Source: RUG714 sp964623515 (lineage in GTDB: Bacteria > Bacillota > Clostridia > Oscillospirales > Acutalibacteraceae). Taken from it: a DNA stretch of 64,000 nt. Under the pieces are notes generated by a model. That model made no database searches. It was not told the DNA's origin and saw nothing but the letters and a program-made list of their open reading frames with translations. Below are positions 58,380-64,000 of the stretch, piece after piece. The translations under genes and the position numbers were made by a program. Each line of letters starts with the position of its first letter. Position 1 is the first letter of the stretch. The stretch lies in the NCBI GenBank assembly GCA_964623515.1, contig CAZURV010000005.1:26361-90360 (forward strand). Direction: 5' to 3'.

Positions 58380-59543
58380 ATGAAAAAAATGAAAAAAGTT
58401 ATTGCGTTATTTCTTTCTGTTGCATTGATTGCAGTTTGTTTTGCAGGCTGTAAAGGTAGCGAAACAAACACCGAAGCCGTATTCAAAATAGGCGGTATCG
58501 GGCCGACAACAGGCGCTGCCGCAATTTACGGTATTGCAGCTAAAAACGGTGCGCAGGTAGCAGTAGATGAAATCAATGCAAACGGTGGAATCAACGGTTA
58601 TCAAATTGAGTACAAATTCGAGGATGATGTTCATGACGCTGAAAAATCTGTAAACGCTTATAATACATTGAAAGACTGGGGTATGCAGGTGCTTATGGGT
58701 ACTGTTACATCAGCCCCCTGCGTAGCTGTTGCCACAAAAGCCGCTTCAGACAGAATCTTCACTATGACTCCGTCAGCGTCTTCAACAGACGTTATTGAAT
58801 GTGGCGACAATATTTTCCAGATTTGCTTTACCGATCCAGGTCAGGGCACTGCTTCAGCCGATTATATTGCTGATAAAAATTTAGCACAAAAAGTTGCTGT
58901 AGTATATGACAGTTCTGATGTTTATTCATCAGGTATCCAGAAAACATTTGAAGAAGAAGCCGCTAAGAAAGGGCTTGAAATTGTTTCTTCAACAGCGTTC
59001 ACCGCTGACACCAACACAGACTTTTCAACGCAGCTTCAGAAAGCCAAGAGTGCGGGCGCAGAGCTTCTCTTCCTGCCGTTCTATTATACAGAAGCTTCCA
59101 AGCTTCTTCAGCAGGCTGCCGCTATGAACTATTCACCAAAGTTTTTCGGATGTGACGGACTTGACGGTATTCTCAACGTTGAAGGGTTTGACACAAGTCT
59201 TGCAGAGAACGTAATGCTTCTTACGCCTTTCTCTGCTGATGCACAGGATGAACTGACCCAGAAATTTGTTTCCGCTTATAACGCTAAATATGAGGGAACA
59301 ATGAATCAGTTTGCCGCTGACGCGTATGACGCGATATTTGCTATTAAAGCCGCAATTGAAAAAGCGAATGTAACGCCTGATATGGAGCCGAATGAAATCT
59401 GTGAAAAACTCGTTGCTTCCATTACAACTATTTCTGTTGACGGGCTTACCAGCCAGGGTATGACATGGAAAGCAGACGGAACGGTTTCCAAAGAGCCTAA
59501 AGCTGTTGTTATCAAAAACGGACAATATGTAGGTATGGACTAA
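58380..59543 (+). CDS. livK: Branched-chain amino-acid ABC transporter, substrate-binding lipoprotein
   Basis: 387 residues. Lipoprotein signal ending at C24 (AVCFAGC). Mature part is a type I periplasmic-binding fold: KIGGIGPTTGAAAIYG start, GAQVAVDEINANGGINGYQIE, GTVTSAPCVAV (ligand loop) and DVYSSGIQKTFEEEA. Delivers Leu/Ile/Val or a related amino acid to LivH/M. Its own terminator and the separate promoter of livH split the transport genes into two transcripts, which allows more binding protein than permease. Confidence 0.93.
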   Translation: MKKMKKVIALFLSVALIAVCFAGCKGSETNTEAVFKIGGIGPTTGAAAIYGIAAKNGAQVAVDEINANGGINGYQIEYKFEDDVHDAEKSVNAYNTLKDWGMQVLMGTVTSAPCVAVATKAASDRIFTMTPSASSTDVIECGDNIFQICFTDPGQGTASADYIADKNLAQKVAVVYDSSDVYSSGIQKTFEEEAAKKGLEIVSSTAFTADTNTDFSTQLQKAKSAGAELLFLPFYYTEASKLLQQAAAMNYSPKFFGCDGLDGILNVEGFDTSLAENVMLLTPFSADAQDELTQKFVSAYNAKYEGTMNQFAADAYDAIFAIKAAIEKANVTPDMEPNEICEKLVASITTISVDGLTSQGMTWKADGTVSKEPKAVVIKNGQYVGMD

Positions 59544-59567
59544 TTCGGCACAACAAGTTTTATTTTG

Positions 59568-59607
59568 AGGGGTTGTAAAAAACGAAAGTTTTTACAGCCC
59601 CTTTTTC
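59568..59607 (+). terminator. Terminator of livK
   Basis: AGGGGTTGTAAAAAAC - GAAA - GTTTTTACAGCCCCT then TTTTTC. Its inner arm matches that of the aromatic operon terminator at 34811. Confidence 0.92.
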
Positions 59608-59716
59608 TTGGTACCCTGTCCGATTTAAATCTATAGTAAAATAACAAAATCAGGCAGGGTTATGGATTGCTGAGAATAATCTGTTTTTTTGCATTAGCAA
59701 CAGGACAAGTTTTTTC

Positions 59717-59745
59717 TTGTATATGAAACAAAATTGTGCTATACT
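59717..59745 (+). promoter_or_regulatory. Promoter of livHMGF
   Basis: TTGTAT (59717-59722), 17-base spacer, TATACT (59740-59745). Confidence 0.6.
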
Positions 59746-59887
59746 AATTTAAATATTTTTATTTTTAAGTATGAAAGCTGTATGGCAGTATACAGTTGAA
59801 GGCGGACTAAATCTAATTAATACACTGAAAATGAAAGAATTAGCTAATTTTCACTGTTTACCGTTGGTTTGCAGTAGCAAACCGCCG

Positions 59888-59990
59888 TTTCAAAAGCACA
59901 AGAATCTTAGTTCCAATCATTTTTGGTGCAAAGCAGTTTTTGCCGAACAGATTGTTTGTCAGTACAAGGCAAAAATTGCAGTAAAACTGA
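59888..59990 (+). repeat. Second repeat family (R2), copy c
   Basis: Contains TTCCAATCATTTTTGGTGCAAAGCAG-type core (59917-59942) and GCAGTAAAACTGATG after it. Shared with 4105-4240 and 63690-63835. Confidence 0.45.
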
Positions 59991-60096
59991 TGTATTCACA
60001 AGATTTTTAACGCAATATGGGAGAAAAGATGCTGTCAAAAACCGTATCGTGTTCAATTCTATTCGCCTTAATTTAAACCGGGGGGAGAAATAAAAT

Positions 60097-60978
60097 ATGA
60101 GTTTTCTTTCATATTTAATTGCCGGCATCAGTCTCGGAAGCGTTTATGCGATTATGGCGCTCGGTTATACGATGGTTTACGGCATAGCGAAAATGCTTAA
60201 CTTTGCGCACGGAGATATTATTATGGTGGGAAGTTATGTGGTTTTTTACGCAGTGGGGTCGTTTCATATCAATCCGTATCTGAGTATTGTTTTATCGGTC
60301 GTTGTCTGCACGGCGCTCGGTTTAATTATCGAGAGGATTGCCTATAAACCTTTGCGTCAGGCTGTTCCGCTTGCTGTTTTAATTACGGCAATCGGTGTAA
60401 GCTATTTGCTTCAAAATGCCGCGTTGCTTTTATTCGGTGCAGATACAAAATCTTTCCCTGATGTGTTCCATCTTCCTTCAATCAAACTTGCGGATGGAAC
60501 GCTGATTATTCCGGGTGTAATTGTTTTAACGATTGCTGTTTGCATTGTTATTATGATTGTGCTTCAGTTGTTTATAAATAAAACAAAAGCAGGCAAAGCG
60601 ATGCTTGCCGTTTCGGAGGATAAAGGTGCGGCTCAGCTTATGGGCGTTAACGTTAATGCTACAATTGCATTAACGTTTGCTATCGGTTCGGGACTTGCGG
60701 CAATAGCCGGCGTGCTTTTCTGTGCGAGATATCAGGCTCTCAATCCTTACACAGGTTCGCTTCCGGGCATTAAAGCATTTACAGCCGCAGTATTCGGCGG
60801 TATCGGTTCTATTCCGGGCGCTTTTATCGGTGGACTTTTGCTTGGCGTCATTGAAAGCCTCTCAAGCGCTTATATTTCATCGGAACTTGCCAATGCGATT
60901 GTTTTTGCAGTGCTTATTATAATTCTGCTTGTTAAACCTACAGGCATTCTCGGCAAAAAAGTACGGGAAAAGGTATAA
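60097..60978 (+). CDS. livH: Branched-chain amino-acid ABC transporter permease LivH
   Basis: 293 residues, about eight membrane segments. IAGISLGSVYAIMALGYTMVYGIAKMLNFAHGD start is the family mark, as are GAAQLMGVN and AVFGGIGSIPGAFIGG. It forms the channel with LivM. GGGGGGAG precedes the ATG. Confidence 0.96.
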   Translation: MSFLSYLIAGISLGSVYAIMALGYTMVYGIAKMLNFAHGDIIMVGSYVVFYAVGSFHINPYLSIVLSVVVCTALGLIIERIAYKPLRQAVPLAVLITAIGVSYLLQNAALLLFGADTKSFPDVFHLPSIKLADGTLIIPGVIVLTIAVCIVIMIVLQLFINKTKAGKAMLAVSEDKGAAQLMGVNVNATIALTFAIGSGLAAIAGVLFCARYQALNPYTGSLPGIKAFTAAVFGGIGSIPGAFIGGLLLGVIESLSSAYISSELANAIVFAVLIIILLVKPTGILGKKVREKV

Positions 60979-60990
60979 GGGGTGAGCACG

Positions 60991-62094
60991 ATGAAAAGAA
61001 ACAACAAATCCGGAGAGACGCTCCTTTCAAAAAATAATAAGAAATTATCAAAAATAACCAACAATCTGATTCAAACGCTTGTGATGCTTGTCGCTGTTTA
61101 TATTGTTGTAATGATTTGTGACGTGTGCGGCATTATATCTTATTCTTTGAATGATCTTATGGTAATGCTCTGTATATATTCCATAGCGGCGGTTGCACTG
61201 AATCTCTGCGTAGGTTATCTCGGAGAGCTCAGCCTCGGTCATGCGGCATTTATGTCGCTTGGTGCTTTTACAAGTGCACTGTTCACCAATGCAACGAAAG
61301 ATACCATTGAAAACGATTTAATACGACTGCTGATTGCGCTGTTGATAGGCGTAGCGGTTGCGGCTCTGTTCGGCTTTTTAATCGGTATTCCGGTTTTAAG
61401 GTTGAACGGTGACTATCTTGCAATCGTAACACTTGCATTCGGAGAAATTGTAAAGGGACTTATAAACGTTCTTTATGTGGGCATTGATTCCAAGGGACTT
61501 CATTTTGCTTTTTTAACCGATAAAAATATGGATATCGCCGATGATGGCAGAATGATTATCAATGGTGCAAAGGGTATATCGGGTACGCAAAACCTATCAA
61601 ATTTTACTCTGGGTATGATTGTGCTGATTCTTGCCGTAGTGGTTTGTATGTTCCTTGTCAATTCAAGAACGGGGCGTGCTATCCAGGCTATACGTGACAA
61701 CAGGATTGCCGCCGAGTCGGTAGGAATAAATATAACGAAATATAAGTTGATTGCTTTTACGGTTTCCGCCGCGATAGCAGGTTCTGCCGGCGTGCTTTAT
61801 TCACATTATCTTTCCAGCCTGACAGCTTCCAAGTTTGATTTTAATATGTCGATTCTTCTTCTCGTTTTTGTTGTTCTCGGAGGAATAGGAAGTTTCAGAG
61901 GTTCAATTATTGCCGCTGTTGTTCTTACTGCGCTTCCGGAACTGCTCAGAGGACTTTCCAATTACCGTATGCTTATTTATGCAATTATACTGATTGTAAT
62001 GATGCTGGTTAACTGGGCGCCGTCAGCTATTGAACTCAGGCATAAACTTTTCAGCAAAAACGACAAAAAAGCACATAAGGTTAAGGAGGGCTGA
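60991..62094 (+). CDS. livM: Branched-chain amino-acid ABC transporter permease LivM
   Basis: 367 residues from ATG 60991; GTG 60982 is possible. A basic tail of about 35 residues, then about ten membrane segments. NLCVGYLGELSLGHAAFMSLGAF, VLRLNGDYLAIVTLAFGEI, AAESVGINITKYKL and LVFVVLGGIGSFRGSIIAA are typical. Second half of the permease channel. Confidence 0.95.
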   Translation: MKRNNKSGETLLSKNNKKLSKITNNLIQTLVMLVAVYIVVMICDVCGIISYSLNDLMVMLCIYSIAAVALNLCVGYLGELSLGHAAFMSLGAFTSALFTNATKDTIENDLIRLLIALLIGVAVAALFGFLIGIPVLRLNGDYLAIVTLAFGEIVKGLINVLYVGIDSKGLHFAFLTDKNMDIADDGRMIINGAKGISGTQNLSNFTLGMIVLILAVVVCMFLVNSRTGRAIQAIRDNRIAAESVGINITKYKLIAFTVSAAIAGSAGVLYSHYLSSLTASKFDFNMSILLLVFVVLGGIGSFRGSIIAAVVLTALPELLRGLSNYRMLIYAIILIVMMLVNWAPSAIELRHKLFSKNDKKAHKVKEG

Positions 62095-62096
62095 AA

Positions 62097-62861
62097 ATGG
62101 CGGATATCATGCTCGATGTAAAAAATCTCAGCATATCTTTCGGCGGCTTGAAAGCCGTTGATGATTTCAATGTTGAGATAAAAAAAGGCTCTCTTTATGG
62201 ACTTATCGGTCCGAACGGAGCGGGGAAAACAACAGTTTTCAATCTGCTCACCGGCGTTTATACACCTGATACGGGTAAAATCCTGCTTGACGGAAAAGAT
62301 TTAATTGGCAAAACAACGATGCAAGTAAATAAAAGCGGAATCGCAAGAACATTCCAGAATATCAGACTGTTCGGTGAGCTTTCGGTTTTGGATAATGTAA
62401 AAATCGGTCTGCATAACAGATATAAGTATTCAACAGCCGCCGGAATTTTCCGTTTGCCAAAATATTTTAAAACAGAAAAACAAATGAATCAAAGGGCAAT
62501 GGAGCTTCTCCGCGTATTTGACCTTGACGGCGAGGCCGGTTATCTTTCCTCTAATTTGCCTTATGGTAAACAGAGAAAGCTTGAAATTGCGAGAGCGTTG
62601 GCGACTGATCCAAAACTTCTGCTGTTGGATGAGCCTGCGGCAGGAATGAATCCGAATGAAACGCAGGAACTTATGGATACGATTCGGTTTGTCCGCGACG
62701 AATTTGATATGACCGTTCTTCTTATAGAGCACGATATGAATCTTGTATCGGGTGTATGCGAGGAACTGACTGTTCTCAACTTCGGTAAAGTTCTTTGTGA
62801 GGGAGCAACAAACGAAGTTCTGAATCATTCAGAAGTTATCAAAGCATATCTGGGAGAATAG
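62097..62861 (+). CDS. livG: Branched-chain amino-acid ABC transporter ATPase LivG
   Basis: 254 residues. Walker A GPNGAGKT (38-45), the LivG-type signature LPYGKQRKLEIARAL in place of LSGGQ, Walker B LLLDEPAAGMNP and the H-loop EHDM. It energises transport together with LivF. Starts two bases after livM. Confidence 0.96.
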   Translation: MADIMLDVKNLSISFGGLKAVDDFNVEIKKGSLYGLIGPNGAGKTTVFNLLTGVYTPDTGKILLDGKDLIGKTTMQVNKSGIARTFQNIRLFGELSVLDNVKIGLHNRYKYSTAAGIFRLPKYFKTEKQMNQRAMELLRVFDLDGEAGYLSSNLPYGKQRKLEIARALATDPKLLLLDEPAAGMNPNETQELMDTIRFVRDEFDMTVLLIEHDMNLVSGVCEELTVLNFGKVLCEGATNEVLNHSEVIKAYLGE

Positions 62862-62872
62862 GAGGTTAAGGA

Positions 62873-63583
62873 ATGGCTTTGCTTGAAGTAAAGAATCTGG
62901 AGGTTTATTACGGCGTTATTCAGGCTGTTAAAGGAATTTCGTTTGAAGTTAATAAAGGTGAAATTATTGCGCTTATCGGCGCGAACGGAGCCGGAAAAAC
63001 AACAACGCTTCAAACGATTACGGGTATGTTGCCGGCGGCGAACGGCTCCATTGTTTTGGACGGAAAAGACATAACGAAAACTCCTGCACATAAACTTGTT
63101 TCCGCCGGTATGGCGCATGTTCCGGAAGGACGTCGCGTTTTCGCGCAGCTTTCTGTTTATTCCAATCTTATGCTCGGCGCATATTCGCGCAAAGATAAAG
63201 GCGGCATCCAGGAAACCCTCGAAAAGGTATATACAAGATTCCCGCGCCTGGAAGAAAGGAAAAATCAGATGGCGGGAACTCTGTCCGGCGGAGAGCAACA
63301 GATGCTTGCTATGGGGAGAGCGCTTATGTCAGATCCGAAAATCATTCTTATGGATGAACCGTCAATGGGACTTTCTCCGATTCTGGTAAGTGAGATTTTC
63401 GATATTATTAAATCAATAAATGAAAACGGAACTACGGTTCTGCTCGTTGAGCAGAATGCAAAAAAAGCGCTTTCGATTGCAGACAGAGCCTACGTTTTGG
63501 AAATAGGCAAGATTGTTATGGAGGGCAATGCCACAGATATGATGAATGATGATTCCATCAAAAAAGCATATCTCGGCGAATAA
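62873..63583 (+). CDS. livF: Branched-chain amino-acid ABC transporter ATPase LivF
   Basis: 236 residues. Walker A GANGAGKTT (36-44), VPEGRRVFAQLSVYSNL (LivF mark), signature LSGGEQQMLAMGRAL, Walker B IILMDEPSMGLSP and the H-loop VEQN. Last gene of the liv set; no strong terminator follows, only a weak TATGCA...TGCATA hairpin at 63601-63620. Confidence 0.96.
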   Translation: MALLEVKNLEVYYGVIQAVKGISFEVNKGEIIALIGANGAGKTTTLQTITGMLPAANGSIVLDGKDITKTPAHKLVSAGMAHVPEGRRVFAQLSVYSNLMLGAYSRKDKGGIQETLEKVYTRFPRLEERKNQMAGTLSGGEQQMLAMGRALMSDPKIILMDEPSMGLSPILVSEIFDIIKSINENGTTVLLVEQNAKKALSIADRAYVLEIGKIVMEGNATDMMNDDSIKKAYLGE

Positions 63584-63689
63584 TAAAAATGTTTCGTCCG
63601 TATGCAAAAATCAATGCATAAATTTGTTGAGGGAATATTGGTTTGAAGCAAATTGTAAAAAGCCTCAAGTGTGAATTATTTTAAGAAAG

Positions 63690-63835
63690 ATTTGCCCAAA
63701 ATGCACACATTCAGTGCAGAAGTATGTTAAAAATACTGGGGATTCGTAAGGATTCCCGGATTTTTTGTCTGATTCTGCTCCAAATTTATGGAATTTTGGC
63801 TGTGAAGCAGTTTTGCGATACGCAGTTAAAATGTA
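63690..63835 (+). repeat. Second repeat family (R2), copy b
   Basis: Resembles 4105-4240 in block order: AAATGCAC, TGTTAAAA, GGGGATTCGTAAGGATT, TCCAAATTT, GTGAAGCAGTTTTGCG and CGCAGTTAAAAT. Moderately diverged. Confidence 0.5.
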
Positions 63836-63945
63836 GAAATACTGCCGTATTTCAAGTCTTTAAACAAGGATAAGTGAAATCTTTTCCTCTAATCCGATTC
63901 GATTCTTATCTTGCTGAAAGCTTTCAAAAAAAATCGAAAAACTGC

Positions 63946-63973
63946 TTGACAAACGCATAGATTGTGATATAAT
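63946..63973 (+). promoter_or_regulatory. Promoter of the next gene (off window)
   Basis: TTGACA (63946-63951), 16-base spacer, TATAAT (63968-63973), followed by GAGCGCTC-type palindromic bases at the edge. Confidence 0.8.
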
Positions 63974-64000
63974 ATACGAGCGCTCAAAAAGAGAGCGCGC

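Larger units (their letters stand above)
59544..60096. other. livK-livH intergenic region
   Basis: 553 bases: livK terminator, a short remnant of the structured repeat tail (TCCGATTTAAATC, 59628-59640), the livH promoter (59717-59745), and a leader of about 345 bases that contains repeat R2 copy c. Confidence 0.7.
63584..64000. other. Region downstream of livF
   Basis: 417 bases without a gene: a weak hairpin (63601-63620), repeat R2 copy b (63690-63835), and a strong promoter (63946-63973) for a gene beyond the window edge. Confidence 0.7.

Overview
The window is about 64 kb of core chromosome from a low-to-mid GC Gram-positive of the class Clostridia, most likely an Oscillospiraceae/Ruminococcaceae-type anaerobe. 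The evidence is the gene order of the SRP, dcw and S10-spc-alpha clusters, strong AGGAGG ribosome binding sites with frequent TTG and GTG starts, consensus sigma-A promoters, a MurE with the meso-diaminopimelate signature, spore-coat genes cotJA-cotJB, and zinc-binding (C+) forms of S4, S14 and L36. The genus cannot be fixed from the sequence. No tRNA, rRNA, CRISPR array, prophage or transposase gene was seen.

Layout. 1-1590: the start of a TetR-family gene and a lone NAD(P)-dependent epimerase. 1667-5618: ylxM-ffh-rpsP-khpA-rimM-trmD (SRP and ribosome maturation; rplS does not follow). 5753-8106: HPr, then uvrC. 8201-10066: rsmD-coaD-coiled-coil protein. 10378-23689: division and cell-wall (dcw) cluster mraZ-rsmH-ftsL-ftsI-murE-murF-mraY-ftsW-murG-ftsQ-ftsZ, without murC or murD. 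23965-25652: cotJA-cotJB, then a reverse-strand TetR regulator and lipoprotein. 25951-34855: an eight-gene aromatic amino-acid operon (aminotransferase, pheA, aroB, aroC, a fused aroE-aroK, aroA, tyrA, DAHP synthase). 35087-37431: a DUF2804 gene and a zinc-ribbon/DUF4177 gene. 37448-41470: reverse-strand glpK - malate/lactate dehydrogenase - malic enzyme. 41642-42464: a PHP-type phosphatase. 42632-58080: the S10-spc-alpha cluster from rpsJ to rplQ, including secY, adk, map, infA and rpoA. 58269-63583: branched-chain amino-acid ABC transporter livK / livH-livM-livG-livF.

Functionally the window links translation (SRP, ribosomal proteins, rRNA/tRNA methylation), septal and lateral wall synthesis, the chorismate-to-Phe/Tyr pathway, amino-acid uptake and a small C3/C4 (glycerol, malate) carbon module.

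The most unusual content is between the genes. A structured repeat of about 180 bp (five short inverted repeats in a fixed order, starting TATAACCTGTTCGCC and ending CCGATTTAAAATC) occurs seven times in full, truncated or diverged form, never inside a gene. Five copies lie just upstream of sigma-A-like promoters, two start within 25 bp of a TetR-family start codon, and one diverged copy fills the murG-ftsQ gap. A second, more diverged repeat family (core GCAAAGCAGTTTTGC) is present in three or four places. Other points of interest are an AGTTAAC-AGC-GTTAACT dyad between the promoter and ribosome binding site of the aromatic operon, a hairpin that captures the rimM Shine-Dalgarno, and a structured rplW-rplB spacer.
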